The position numbers and the translations under genes are program-made. DNA of 64,000 nt from Synechococcus sp. PCC 7335 (lineage in GTDB: Bacteria; Cyanobacteriota; Cyanobacteriia; Phormidesmidales; Phormidesmidaceae). The stretch spans positions 194,477 through 258,476 of the forward strand of contig NZ_DS989904.1 of assembly GCF_000155595.1 (NCBI RefSeq), read 5' to 3'. The notes under the pieces were generated by a model. That model was given only the letters and a program-made list of their open reading frames with translations, was not told the origin of the DNA and searched no databases. Below are positions 42,968-52,878 of the stretch, in pieces (position 1 is the stretch's first letter; each line of letters begins with the position of its first letter).

Positions 42968-43444
42968 TTAGACATCGCAAACTTCGGGAAAGCGCTGGGC
43001 TAGTTCAACCCCTTTCTTGACAAGCTTTTCGCCTTCAGCGCTAAGTTTTTCGAGAGAATCGAAGCCAAAGCGATGCGCATCTCTTAGCGTTTTGGAAACT
43101 AGAATCAATCGGCCTGAGAAAACTAGTGCCCAGCCAAACCCTTCATGACTCATGTCAAGCACAACTTGAGAGAGCTGTCCAGTTTCAGTTTCGATCAAGA
43201 TGGCGACCGCTCGGTAGAAGGCATTGATTCGTGAAAGTGTAAGCGGATCGACCTCTCCTTCAACCGGGATAGCTCGCTTCTCTTTTTTAGAGAGAATATA
43301 GGGCTTGAGTAATAGCTCATCTGCCCAGTGCCGATAAGTGCCATAGGCATCGTTAGCTCGAATCTGCTGCACGATGGCCTTGATGAAAGTTGATTCACTG
43401 GCCACAAAGGCCGGATTCAAATCAGTTGCTACAACAGAACTCAT
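42968..43444 (-). CDS. NifX-associated nitrogen fixation protein (DUF269)
   Basis: This 158-residue protein has the DUF269 pattern: FIKAIVQQIRANDAYGTYRHW, then INAFYRAVAILIE and LDMSHEGFGWALVFSGRLI. It always accompanies nifX in diazotrophs and may bind a FeS precursor or assist cofactor trafficking. It overlaps the end of nifX by 4 bp. Confidence 0.93.
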   Translation of the reverse strand: MSSVVATDLNPAFVASESTFIKAIVQQIRANDAYGTYRHWADELLLKPYILSKKEKRAIPVEGEVDPLTLSRINAFYRAVAILIETETGQLSQVVLDMSHEGFGWALVFSGRLILVSKTLRDAHRFGFDSLEKLSAEGEKLVKKGVELAQRFPEVCDV

Positions 43445-43896
43445 ACCAAAACTTCCTCCACAGTGTTGTCAGCGGTGTTGTCCAAATCATCTTCAAACTT
43501 ATCTGGGGGCGCGGCTTGAGATAGCCGATTCTTAAGCAGCGCTTTTCTGAGCCAAGGCGGCGGACTGCCGTTGAGTGTTTGTACCAAACGGGTAAGCACA
43601 TCTTGAATCTCTGCATCATCAGACTGCGCCTTGATCGGCGTGATATTGCGCCCAATTAGCCGTGCTGCCGCGCCACCGCCGATAGCAACCACATAGATAA
43701 TGGTGCAATCTGCCAGGGCTTTTATTTTGGGCTCTAGCTTATCTTCGTTACCATCTTGGTTGAGATTACCGCCGAAGGTCAGCGACTCTACGAAGACTGA
43801 ACCAGTAGGATCAACCTCATAAACGTCAATCTGTTTGGCTGAGCCAAAATGGGCATTGATATGAACAGAGTCGTTGGTCGTAAATGCAATTTTCAT
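43441..43896 (-). CDS. nifX: FeMo-cofactor carrier protein NifX
   Basis: With the ATG at 43896 (GGAG upstream) the product is 151 residues; an open frame runs on into the nifEN gene but is not family sequence. The dinitrogenase-iron-molybdenum-cofactor fold is visible (MKIAFTTNDSVHINAHFGSA; LADCTIIYVVAIGGGAAARL). NifX holds NifB-co or a FeMo-co precursor between NifB and NifEN. It lies 64 bp after nifEN. Confidence 0.94.
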   Translation of the reverse strand: MKIAFTTNDSVHINAHFGSAKQIDVYEVDPTGSVFVESLTFGGNLNQDGNEDKLEPKIKALADCTIIYVVAIGGGAAARLIGRNITPIKAQSDDAEIQDVLTRLVQTLNGSPPPWLRKALLKNRLSQAAPPDKFEDDLDNTADNTVEEVLV

Positions 43897-43960
43897 AGGA
43901 TTGTCTCCTTTCAAAAAACCTTTTGCATGTTCTCTATTGAAGCTCTTCGTCCATAGGCGG

Positions 43961-46774
43961 CTATAGACCTTCTCGCCAAGCATGAACTTGGGCATGAGTG
44001 TGGGCTTCATCAGCTTCCATAAAAATGTTGCCGATATCGAACAAAAGCTGCGTCGTACCGTCATAGCCAACGCTACAGCGGCGTCCATTCCCTAGGCGAT
44101 CAAACACCGGAAATCCCATCCGATAAAGCGGAATCTCTAGCCGCTGGGCAAGTGATTTAGCACTCGAATTAGCAATCAACAAATCTGCACCCTGAGCTAA
44201 TTCTTCAAAGTCTTCTAAATCACCAATTGTCACTGTATCCACAGGCAAATCTTTCAACAAAACAGACTTGGTAGTGGTAACAGCGGCGTGAACCTCAGCC
44301 CCCACAGAAGTCAGCCACCAGGCGATGCTGTGCAACAAATCAGGCTCCAAGGCTAGCGCTACTCGCTTACGATTGAAGAAGAAATGAGCATCGAGGATAG
44401 CATCTTGAAGCTGACAGCGTTGCTGACGAAACGTTTCGGGAACCGGGCGGCTGCTAATGTCGCTCAGAGTTCGCAAAAAGCTATCGACCGTATCTAGGCC
44501 AGTGAGACCATCGAACAGTTTGAATTCGGTGCCGAACCGCTGCTGTAGGATCTCTGCAGAGAGCTTCATGCTATGGCCTACTGCCAGAGTAAAGGCAGAT
44601 GTGCTTAGTGCCTTGATTTGATTTAACGGTGTACCGCCGCTGGTATTACCTGAATAGTTTCTATCAATGAGATGGCCATCTAGAGAAGTTGATAGATCGG
44701 GAAGCACCACAGGATTTAGACCAAAGGCTTTTACCATATCTTTGAGCGCCTGCACGTCGCCAGGTGCAAGAGAAGGGCCTGCTAGCACAGTGACCTGAGA
44801 CGGTAACCCCGGTACTGCGTAACTCAGCGCTTCTGAGCCATCGAACTGATTGTCGCTATCGCTGTTTGGAATATCTCGAACAATCGCTTCGACAGCAGCA
44901 GCATAGCCATCTTGCAAAGCACCCTTAAAGTCAGGGGTGGAAGCGTAAGCAAGAGGAAGTGCGGCGATTTTAGGATTGCGATCACGCAATTCTTTCAAAA
45001 TTCCCCGCATATCATCGCCCCGAGTTTCGGTTAGACCAGTGCTACAAAGTCCAACAATCACTGGGTTCGACTTTTCTAGCAGGGTGAGTAGCGCCGTCTC
45101 GATATTGTCTTCACCGCCCAAGATAGTGGTCACTTCTGACATGGCTGTGGTTGACATGGGAATTGCTTCGCGGAAGTGCCGTACCAGCATCACCTTCGCA
45201 AAAGCCGTACAGCCTTGGGATCCATGCATCAATGGCATCATGTCTTTGATACCTAGATAGGCAAGGGTAGCACCAAGCGGTTGGCTTTGCTTTAGCGGAT
45301 TGACGGTGACAGCTTTGCGCCGGGCAACCACTTTGGTGGGCTCTGCGCGTGGTTTTTCTGTTGATTCTTCTGTTGGTTCCTCACTTGGGCTCAAAGAAGC
45401 AACGCTAGGCTGCCAGGGGGCAGGCGATCGCACCTGCTTCCAAATTGGGCTATGCAGCGCCCCATCTAGCTCTTTGGCCATCTCGATCATGCCGACATAT
45501 CCAGCATAGGGATGGTGTCGTTCTTGGTTGATATCTAGAAAAGGAATTCTTGCTTTTAGCGCTGTGTATTGATTGCGTCCGCCAGCAATCAGCATATCGG
45601 CATTGGTTTTTGCAATCACCTCCAACAGTTTCTTAGCATTGCCCTTATCCATCATGATGCCGTCTTTACCCAAGAGCTTTTTGATCCGGGCCTTATCTTC
45701 TTCGGTACTCTTTTTAGAGCTAGTCGCTACAACGTCGATGCCCAAATCATTAGCCGCAGAGATAATCGACCAGCTTTTGACACCGCCGGTATACAGCACA
45801 ATCCGCTTACTTTTGAGCCGCTGACGATAAGGTGCTAATGCTTGATCAAGCTTGGCAGTTTCAGCTTTAATCAAATCATCTGCTCTAGCTTGCAAGTCGG
45901 CATCACCTAGCCTAGCTGCGACATTGCGTAGCAGATGGTTGACATCCTCTACTCCGTAAATCGACTCTTCAATATAGGGAATGCCATAGCGCGTTTCCAT
46001 CTTATGCGCCATGTTAATCAGCGCCTTAGAACAGATCATCACGTTGAGCTTGGCTCGATGCGCACAGGCAACTTCGTGATAGCGAGCATCTCCAGTAATC
46101 TTAGAGAGCACACGAACGCCTAGCTTTTCCAGCAGCGGCAGTACGCCCCACATTTCACCAGCGATGTTGTATTCACCGATGAGATTAATGTCGTAAGGTG
46201 TCGTGTACTCAGGCTCCCGGGTACCTAAGACATACTCTAGCAAGGCCTCTCCACCAATGCGGTTACCCAAGTTCTTACTGCCGACAAATCCTGGCGAGGT
46301 AACCGGCACAACTGGAATGTCAAACTTCTCACTTGCGGCCTGGCAAACTGCCTCTAGGTCATCTCCAATCAGTGCTGTGACACAAGTAAGATAGACAAAC
46401 ACCGCCGCCGGACTGTAGCGAGATTTGACTTCCTGAATCGCCTTATAGAGCTTCTTTTCGCCCCCGAAGATAATATCGTTCTCACTCAAGTCGGTCGTAA
46501 AACCCATCTTGTAGATCATCGGGCCAGAAGATAGGCTGCCTCGGCTTCCCCAAGAGTTGCCTGAACAGGCGATCGGGCCATGTACAAGGTGAGCTACGTC
46601 GGTGATTGGCACAAGTGCAATACTGGCGCCATCGAAAGCACATCCGCCTTGCGCTGCGCCGGGCTGGGCCGTTTGTTGACAAGCTTTGTTCTTTCCTTTC
46701 TCTCCTTTCTTATGGTTATGCTCACAGCCCGGCTGGGTAAGGAGTTCGTTAATTTTGCCAGCGCTCATTTTCAT
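43961..46774 (-). CDS. nifEN: NifE-NifN fusion, FeMo-cofactor scaffold NifEN
   Basis: One 937-residue chain holds NifE (about 1-453) and NifN (about 488-937), normally two genes. NifE cluster cysteines are seen as GGCAFDGAS (Cys45), GPIACSGNSWGS (Cys70) and VYLTCVTALIGDD (Cys131). The NifN half begins VNPLKQSQPLGATLAYLGI and keeps its cysteine in SQGCTAF. A Pro/Glu/Thr/Ser-rich linker (about 454-487) joins them; part comes from a 12-bp tandem duplication (45356-45379). NifEN converts NifB-co to FeMo-co precursor. Fusion enforces 1:1 stoichiometry. The frame is intact with no internal stop. It starts 2 bp after the Mo-nitrogenase C-terminal-domain gene. Confidence 0.97.
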   Translation of the reverse strand: MKMSAGKINELLTQPGCEHNHKKGEKGKNKACQQTAQPGAAQGGCAFDGASIALVPITDVAHLVHGPIACSGNSWGSRGSLSSGPMIYKMGFTTDLSENDIIFGGEKKLYKAIQEVKSRYSPAAVFVYLTCVTALIGDDLEAVCQAASEKFDIPVVPVTSPGFVGSKNLGNRIGGEALLEYVLGTREPEYTTPYDINLIGEYNIAGEMWGVLPLLEKLGVRVLSKITGDARYHEVACAHRAKLNVMICSKALINMAHKMETRYGIPYIEESIYGVEDVNHLLRNVAARLGDADLQARADDLIKAETAKLDQALAPYRQRLKSKRIVLYTGGVKSWSIISAANDLGIDVVATSSKKSTEEDKARIKKLLGKDGIMMDKGNAKKLLEVIAKTNADMLIAGGRNQYTALKARIPFLDINQERHHPYAGYVGMIEMAKELDGALHSPIWKQVRSPAPWQPSVASLSPSEEPTEESTEKPRAEPTKVVARRKAVTVNPLKQSQPLGATLAYLGIKDMMPLMHGSQGCTAFAKVMLVRHFREAIPMSTTAMSEVTTILGGEDNIETALLTLLEKSNPVIVGLCSTGLTETRGDDMRGILKELRDRNPKIAALPLAYASTPDFKGALQDGYAAAVEAIVRDIPNSDSDNQFDGSEALSYAVPGLPSQVTVLAGPSLAPGDVQALKDMVKAFGLNPVVLPDLSTSLDGHLIDRNYSGNTSGGTPLNQIKALSTSAFTLAVGHSMKLSAEILQQRFGTEFKLFDGLTGLDTVDSFLRTLSDISSRPVPETFRQQRCQLQDAILDAHFFFNRKRVALALEPDLLHSIAWWLTSVGAEVHAAVTTTKSVLLKDLPVDTVTIGDLEDFEELAQGADLLIANSSAKSLAQRLEIPLYRMGFPVFDRLGNGRRCSVGYDGTTQLLFDIGNIFMEADEAHTHAQVHAWREGL

Positions 46775-46776
46775 GG

Positions 46777-47052
46777 TTATACACCCTGTTCATACAAGAA
46801 ATCAGCCGCACGAAAGCGAAGGTCGACGAGTTCATCCGCTAGCGGATTGATCTCGCACAAAGACGGTAAGTGCAGAGTACGACCAAACAAGATCAAGTCA
46901 TGTCCGTTAGAGCAAGTGTTGGGCACAAGCCGACAAACCCACTTGGCAATGCGAACGTTATGAACTTCGAAGGCATTTAGCCACGCTCGCACTGGCGCTA
47001 GTGGATGAACTGATAGAGTGGGCGGTTTGAAAGGGGAGGGTAGAAAGTTCAT
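46777..47052 (-). CDS. Mo-dependent nitrogenase C-terminal-domain protein
   Basis: This 91-residue protein has the Mo-nitro_C pattern: VRAWLNAFEVHNVRIAKWVC, RLVPNTCSNGHDL (conserved Cys), FGRTLHLPSLCEINPLADEL and a C-terminal FRAADFLYEQG. Such proteins are a cyanobacterial nif-cluster hallmark of unknown function. GGAG lies about 9 bp before the ATG. It sits between nifZ and nifEN. Confidence 0.9.
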   Translation of the reverse strand: MNFLPSPFKPPTLSVHPLAPVRAWLNAFEVHNVRIAKWVCRLVPNTCSNGHDLILFGRTLHLPSLCEINPLADELVDLRFRAADFLYEQGV

Positions 47053-47109
47053 GAGACTAACTCCGAGTGCGAGAAAACATGTGAGAAAAGATAAACAAGA
47101 TGACAGCGT

Positions 47110-47403
47110 TTACCAGTCTTCTTGTTCGATCAGCGGTGGCCGATCTTCGGCTAGCTCCAATTCTCGGCCTAGACAGCCGACCACTTGGTTAGATTCGAGA
47201 AAATGAACAGAGTAGATGTAGGCCCTTTGCAGGTAGGTGCCGATGCTGACAATAAAACCGATATCGCCTGGTTTAGCGAGTAGTGCTCCTTTGTCTTTGC
47301 CAGGGAAGGTACCGTCGTTACGGATCTTTTTGAGAATCTTCACGCGGCTGCCCAAGTCAAAGATAGGTGCGGAATCAATTTCGATTTCTTCACTAAGACG
47401 CAT
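47110..47403 (-). CDS. nifZ: NifZ, P-cluster maturation protein
   Basis: This 97-residue protein shows the NifZ pattern FDLGSRVKILKKIRNDGTFPG, KPGDIGFIVSIGTYLQRAYI and VHFLESNQVVGCLGREL. NifZ helps form the second P-cluster in the MoFe protein. It lies 127 bp downstream of nifK, after the hairpin at 47471-47517. No nifT follows. Confidence 0.93.
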   Translation of the reverse strand: MRLSEEIEIDSAPIFDLGSRVKILKKIRNDGTFPGKDKGALLAKPGDIGFIVSIGTYLQRAYIYSVHFLESNQVVGCLGRELELAEDRPPLIEQEDW

Positions 47404-47470
47404 GGGAATGGGGAAGAGAGAGTAGAGCAGAGGTAAGAAATTAGGGACTTTGGGTTAGAGACTTAGGGAC

Positions 47471-47517
47471 GGGGAGAAGTAGGGGTTTCGCCTGAAGGCT
47501 AGTTTCCTATTCTCCCC
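47471..47517 (-). promoter_or_regulatory. Stem-loop just after nifK
   Basis: GGGGAGAAGTAGG (47471-47483) pairs with CCTATTCTCCCC (47506-47517) apart from one bulge, and an inner GCCT-GA-AGGC can extend it. It lies 14 bp after the nifK stop on the transcribed strand. It is a candidate attenuator or RNA-stabilising end for nifHDK. No U-tract follows, so full termination is unlikely. Confidence 0.5.
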
Positions 47518-47530
47518 ATCCTTTATCTTC

Positions 47531-49138
47531 CTAGCGAATCAGGTCAAAGGAGATGTCAGTCTTCGCCGGGACGATGGTCTGACGATCTAGCTCATCGAGA
47601 ATGGTGTTGATGATCCAGTTGAACTGGTTGATCGCGCCTTGGTAGCCTAAGGTGGCATAGCGGTGCATGTGGTGCCGATCGAAGATCGGGTAGCCAATGC
47701 GGACGAGCGGTGTGCCTGTATCGCGCCATAGGTACTTGCCGTAGGAGTTGCCAATCAGCAGATCTACCGGCTCAGTAAACATAAGCGATCGCAGGTGCCA
47801 CAGATCTTTTTTGCCCCAGATAGTGGCATCTTGGCCGTAAGGACTGTTGGTGAGCACCTCACGCAATTCGGCCTCAAAGTCTGTGTTCGAGTTAGTAACC
47901 ACAATATGTACTGGCTCAGCGCCCATCTCTAATAGGAACTGAGTGACGTTGAACACGTGGTCAGGATCGCCGTAGAGCGCAATTCGCTTGCCGTGAATCC
48001 AGGCTTGTGAGTCAGTCAAAGCATCAACAGCGCGGCCTCGCTCCTGCTGTAGCTCTTGGGGAATTGGCTTACCGGTAATCGCAGAGAGATTCATCAAGAA
48101 CTCGTCTGTTCCCTTGATGCCAAAGGGACGGAAGTTGTAGGTTTTTTGTCCCCAAGCTGTAGTGATAGTCTCTTGCGTTTTCGGCGTGGTGTACTTCTGG
48201 AAGAAGAATGACCCTTCAGCATTGATCGAATCAGCAGCATCTTCCAACGTTGTTAGCCCGTTGTACATTTTGAATTCGCCAGTATTTGGAGAATCAAAGG
48301 TATCTGAGTTATCAGAGAGGATGGTGTAGTCGATACCGAACAAACCTAGAATTCGCTTCAGCTCGCGGATGTTGCCGATGTATGGATCAAAGCCCAGATT
48401 GAAATTAAACTTGCCGTTAGTCGTTTCAGCTTTTTTGTCTTTGGTCAAGTTAACCAAGATGCTTTTCAGCATATTGTCGTACCCAGTAATGTGGGAACCG
48501 ACAAAGCTAGGCGTATGAGCGAAGGGCACTGGCAGCTCTTCTGGAATGTGACCTTCTTGCTTAGAAGTTGTCACAAATGCGCCTAGGTCATCTCCGATGA
48601 CTTCCGCCATGCAGGTTGTACACAGCGCAATCATCTTAGGCTTGTACAGCTCATAGGCGTTCTCCAAGCCTAGCTTCATGTTCGCTAGGCCACCAAACAC
48701 GGCTGCATCTTCTGTCATCGAAGACGATACCGCCTGGAAAGGCTCTTTGTAGTTGCGAGTGAGGTGGGTGCGAAAATAAGCCACACAGCCCTGAGAGCCA
48801 TGGCTGTAAGGCAATGTGCCTTCAAAGCCAGAAGCAACAAACAAAGCGCCCAAAGGCTGGCAGGCTTTCGCCGGATTCACAGTGAGTGAAGTTCGCTCAA
48901 AGTTCTTTTCGCGGTACTCCCAAGATTTTGTCCATTCGGCGACTTCAGCCACTTTCTCATGAGAGTGCGCCCCTTCATACTGGCGCTTGTCAGCAAATAG
49001 ATCTTGGTATTCGTTATTGACGAAGAGATCAAAATGGTCTTGGATTTTTCCAGGTTCAACCGGTGGATTGCCAGCCCCATTGCCATTAGATTCTGGGGTG
49101 GGGGTCGAGTTTTGAGTATTGTCAAGGTTGTCAGTCAT
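47531..49138 (-). CDS. nifK: Nitrogenase MoFe protein beta subunit NifK
   Basis: This 535-residue subunit keeps the P-cluster cysteines in KACQPLGALF, SQGCVAYFRT and CTTCMAEVIGDD. A Gln/Asn/Thr/Pro/Gly-rich tail of about 30 residues precedes the conserved start, making it slightly longer than usual (about 510-520). It forms the alpha2beta2 MoFe protein with NifD. A 123-bp gap with two CCCTAAGTCCC-type words separates it from nifD. Confidence 0.98.
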   Translation of the reverse strand: MTDNLDNTQNSTPTPESNGNGAGNPPVEPGKIQDHFDLFVNNEYQDLFADKRQYEGAHSHEKVAEVAEWTKSWEYREKNFERTSLTVNPAKACQPLGALFVASGFEGTLPYSHGSQGCVAYFRTHLTRNYKEPFQAVSSSMTEDAAVFGGLANMKLGLENAYELYKPKMIALCTTCMAEVIGDDLGAFVTTSKQEGHIPEELPVPFAHTPSFVGSHITGYDNMLKSILVNLTKDKKAETTNGKFNFNLGFDPYIGNIRELKRILGLFGIDYTILSDNSDTFDSPNTGEFKMYNGLTTLEDAADSINAEGSFFFQKYTTPKTQETITTAWGQKTYNFRPFGIKGTDEFLMNLSAITGKPIPQELQQERGRAVDALTDSQAWIHGKRIALYGDPDHVFNVTQFLLEMGAEPVHIVVTNSNTDFEAELREVLTNSPYGQDATIWGKKDLWHLRSLMFTEPVDLLIGNSYGKYLWRDTGTPLVRIGYPIFDRHHMHRYATLGYQGAINQFNWIINTILDELDRQTIVPAKTDISFDLIR

Positions 49139-49261
49139 GGTGCTCTCCTTTGTGAGAGAAAAATCTGAACAGAGAAAGATGCTAACAAGGGAGATGGGAA
49201 ACCGAGAAAGTGGAAAACGATGGATAGCTTTATCTCCCTAAGTCCCCACTCCCCTAAGTCC

Positions 49262-50710
49262 CTACGCCGCCTCCCAAGGGGTCTTAATCAGTGACCAAGT
49301 AGGATTGTTGATTGCCAAGTCCATATCGCGGGCGAAGACTTCAAAGCCTTCATAGCCGTGGTAAGGGCCGGAATAATCCCAGGAGTGCATCTGGCGGAAA
49401 GGCAATGCCATCTTCTGGAAGACGTACTTCTCTTTAATACCAGCCGCGATTAGGTCAGGGTTGAGCTTTTTAGCAAACTCTTCAAACTCGAAGCCACTGA
49501 CATCGTCATAGATCAAGGTGCCTTCTTCAACATAGTCAGCCGTCCGCTTGTAGTCATCCGCATGGCCAAATTCATAGCCTGTGCCAATTACTTTCATCCC
49601 TAAGTCTTTGAAGGCTGGAATGATGTGACGAGGGCGCAAGCCACCGACCATCATCATCACGGTCTTCCCTTCTAGGCGAGGGCGGTACTTGGCGATGATG
49701 CTATCCATCCGGGCTTGGTTAGCCGCGATCGCTTCTTCTGCTTTTGCTTGAATCGTCTCATCAAACTGAGCCGCAATCTTGCGCATGGAATTAGCAATCT
49801 GCGTGGGGCCAAAGAAGTTGTACTCTAGCCAGCCAATGCCATACTTCTCTTCCATGAAGCGGCAAATATAGTTCATGGAGCGATAGCAGTGGATCAGGTT
49901 TAGCTTGGCTAAAGGTGCCATCACCACTTCATTGAAAGAGCCATCTCCAGAGAACTGAGAGATTACCCTTAAGCCCATAGATTCCATCAGCTTGCGACTA
50001 GGCCAAGCGTCTCCACCAATGTTGTAGTCACCCACAATGTTGACGTCGTAAGGACCCGGCTCAAAGCCTTCGGGTAGCTTGCGGTATTCGTCGGCCTTGG
50101 GCAGCACCCAGTCACGCACGGTGTCGTTGGCAATGTGGTGACCTAGCGACTGCGAAACGCCTCGGAAGCCTTCACAGCGAACAGGCACGACTGGCTTTCC
50201 AGTTTCTTTCGCCTTCGCTCTAGCGACTGCTTCGATGTCATCTCCAATTAAGCCTACCGGACATTCCGATTCAATCGTGGTGCCTTGGCTGAGTGGAAAG
50301 AGTTCTTCGAGTTCGTCAATGATTTTAGCGAGCTTTTTATCCCCGCCAAAAACGATGTCTCGCTCTTGAAAGTCAGAGGTGAACTGCATGGTACCGAAGG
50401 TATCTACCCCGGTTGTCCCCACGTAGTAGTTCCGCCGACCTGACCAGGAATAGTAGCCGCAGCCTACCGGGCCGTGGCTGATGTGAATCATGTCTTTGAC
50501 AGGGCCCCAAACTACCCCTTTCGCACCTGCGTAGGCGCAGCCACGGGTCGTCATCACACCGGGAACAGATTTTTTATTAGACTTAACGCCGCAGTCAGAG
50601 GCTTCGGCTTCTTTAACGCCGAGGTGCTTGGAGCGTCTCTTTTTACCTTTCTCGGGGTACGCTTCTAGTACCTCGTCAATGAGATCTTTTCTATCTTCTA
50701 CAGTAGTCAT
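49262..50710 (-). CDS. nifD: Nitrogenase MoFe protein alpha subunit NifD
   Basis: This 482-residue subunit holds FeMo-cofactor through Cys in [18 protein letters not shown] and His in [16 protein letters not shown]-cluster cysteines are in [23 protein letters not shown] and [12 protein letters not shown]. The gene is uninterrupted; in heterocystous Anabaena it often carries an excision element. Length is typical (about 480). This is a Mo-type, not V- or Fe-only, nitrogenase. Confidence 0.98.
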   Translation of the reverse strand: MTTVEDRKDLIDEVLEAYPEKGKKRRSKHLGVKEAEASDCGVKSNKKSVPGVMTTRGCAYAGAKGVVWGPVKDMIHISHGPVGCGYYSWSGRRNYYVGTTGVDTFGTMQFTSDFQERDIVFGGDKKLAKIIDELEELFPLSQGTTIESECPVGLIGDDIEAVARAKAKETGKPVVPVRCEGFRGVSQSLGHHIANDTVRDWVLPKADEYRKLPEGFEPGPYDVNIVGDYNIGGDAWPSRKLMESMGLRVISQFSGDGSFNEVVMAPLAKLNLIHCYRSMNYICRFMEEKYGIGWLEYNFFGPTQIANSMRKIAAQFDETIQAKAEEAIAANQARMDSIIAKYRPRLEGKTVMMMVGGLRPRHIIPAFKDLGMKVIGTGYEFGHADDYKRTADYVEEGTLIYDDVSGFEFEEFAKKLNPDLIAAGIKEKYVFQKMALPFRQMHSWDYSGPYHGYEGFEVFARDMDLAINNPTWSLIKTPWEAA

Positions 50711-50753
50711 AATGCCCTCTCAGTAAGTGTAGGGAATAGTGAATGGATTGGTC

Positions 50754-50808
50754 TTGAGATGTGGCGGCTTCAATGAAGGAAAGCGCCAAAGAGATCGCCA
50801 CATCTCAA
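50754..50808 (-). promoter_or_regulatory. nifH-nifD intergenic stem-loop
   Basis: A perfect 13-bp inverted repeat (TTGAGATGTGGCG at 50754-50766; complement at 50796-50808) with a 29-nt loop that can itself fold lies 47 bp after nifH. Such a hairpin between nifH and nifD is known in other diazotrophs to raise nifH over nifDK transcript levels; that role is inferred here. Confidence 0.65.
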
Positions 50809-50854
50809 TCCAAGTCAGTTAAGCAGCTAAGAAAGCTAGTTTTTTGCAACAGCT

Positions 50855-51733
<879 letters not shown>

Positions 51734-51802
51734 TCAAAAGTCTCCTAGTTTTCGTCGAAGGGAATGATTAAGCTTATTGCGTGAATCGAGCGTTTCGTGC
51801 AA

Positions 51803-51850
51803 GTTGAGCGTCGGCAACTATTCAACAGAATTCGGAGGGGAACGCTCAAC
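51803..51850 (-). promoter_or_regulatory. Inverted repeat in the nifH leader
   Basis: GTTGAGCGT (51803-51811) and ACGCTCAAC (51842-51850) form a 9-bp stem in the nifU-nifH gap, about 75 bp before the nifH start. A stem-loop 5' of nifH that marks a transcript-processing site has been reported in Anabaena; the same role is possible. It could equally be an operator. Confidence 0.5.
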
Positions 51851-51962
51851 GGTCGGCGTGGGATGGATAATATTCATGACATAGAATAGAAAGCTGGGAG
51901 GAATCTTGAGTTTGAAGAAATTCTGGAGGAAGTCTGGCCGCTTGACCTAAATGTCACTCTTT

Positions 51963-52847
51963 CTAAGCGGGAACAACAACAATTGTAGAAGAGACTTTTG
52001 CTTGCAAACTGGTCTCAATAGAATTTTTCAAGGTTTCGCTACTGCTCGCACAGCCACCGCAGGCACCTGTGAGTAGAACTCTTACAACATCGCCATCAAC
52101 GTCGTAAAGTTCAATATCACCCCCATCTGCTAATAGAATAGGTCGAACATCTTCGGCAATGACTTGTTGAATGAGATTGATCTTTTGCATGGGCGTGAGC
52201 GGCTTGTTCGTCGCCTGGGAGGCTACTTCTGAAGCGACTCGCGCTGATAGAGCTGTTCTCTCTTGCTGTACCTCAATCAGCAAATCTTCAATGCCGGCTT
52301 GACAGGTGCCGCAGCCACCGCCTGCTTTCACATAGTTTGTAACCTGTTCAACAGTAGTTAGATCATTCTCGATGATTACTCGGCGAATGCGCGGCTCGGA
52401 GATACCATAGCAAGAACAAATCAGTTTGCCATCATCATCTTCATGCTGCTCAACCTCGATGCCACGGTATTTGTAGATTGCAGCTTCTAGAGCTTCTTGT
52501 CCCATGACCGAACAGTGCATCTTAGCTTCAGGCAAACCACCTAGGTAGTCGGCAATATCTTTGTTGGTAATTTCTAAAGCTTCGTCAAGTGTCTTTTGCT
52601 TGATGATCTCTGTTAACGCAGAGGAAGAGGCGATCGCACTGGTGCAGCCAAAGGTTTGAAAGCTTGCGTCTTGAATAGTCTCGGTAGATTCTTGAATCTT
52701 CAGATGCAGCCGCAGCGCGTCACCACAGGCAATGCTGCCTACTTCACCGTAGACCACTGCCACGTCGGGCTCTTGAGGATCGGTGATCGCCCCCTGGTTG
52801 ATTGGGTTGTAAAACAAGTCAAGTACTTTTTCAGAATAGTCCCACAT
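51963..52847 (-). CDS. nifU: Fe-S cluster scaffold protein NifU
   Basis: This 294-residue protein has three domains: IscU-like (about 1-125; CGDALRLHL, TFGCTSAIASSSA and MHCSVMG), a central [2Fe-2S] domain (CSCYGISEPR, then CGTCQAGIEDLL) and a C-terminal Nfu-like domain (about 215-294) with CGGC. It builds clusters for nitrogenase with NifS. It starts 31 bp after nifS. Confidence 0.97.
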   Translation of the reverse strand: MWDYSEKVLDLFYNPINQGAITDPQEPDVAVVYGEVGSIACGDALRLHLKIQESTETIQDASFQTFGCTSAIASSSALTEIIKQKTLDEALEITNKDIADYLGGLPEAKMHCSVMGQEALEAAIYKYRGIEVEQHEDDDGKLICSCYGISEPRIRRVIIENDLTTVEQVTNYVKAGGGCGTCQAGIEDLLIEVQQERTALSARVASEVASQATNKPLTPMQKINLIQQVIAEDVRPILLADGGDIELYDVDGDVVRVLLTGACGGCASSSETLKNSIETSLQAKVSSTIVVVPA

Positions 52848-52878
52848 GGCAGTTTCTAGGTAATGATGAACGACAAGA

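Noticed and set aside
46777-46976. NifT in the gap between nifZ and nifEN
   Set aside because: The gene there has the Mo-nitrogenase C-terminal-domain pattern, not NifT.
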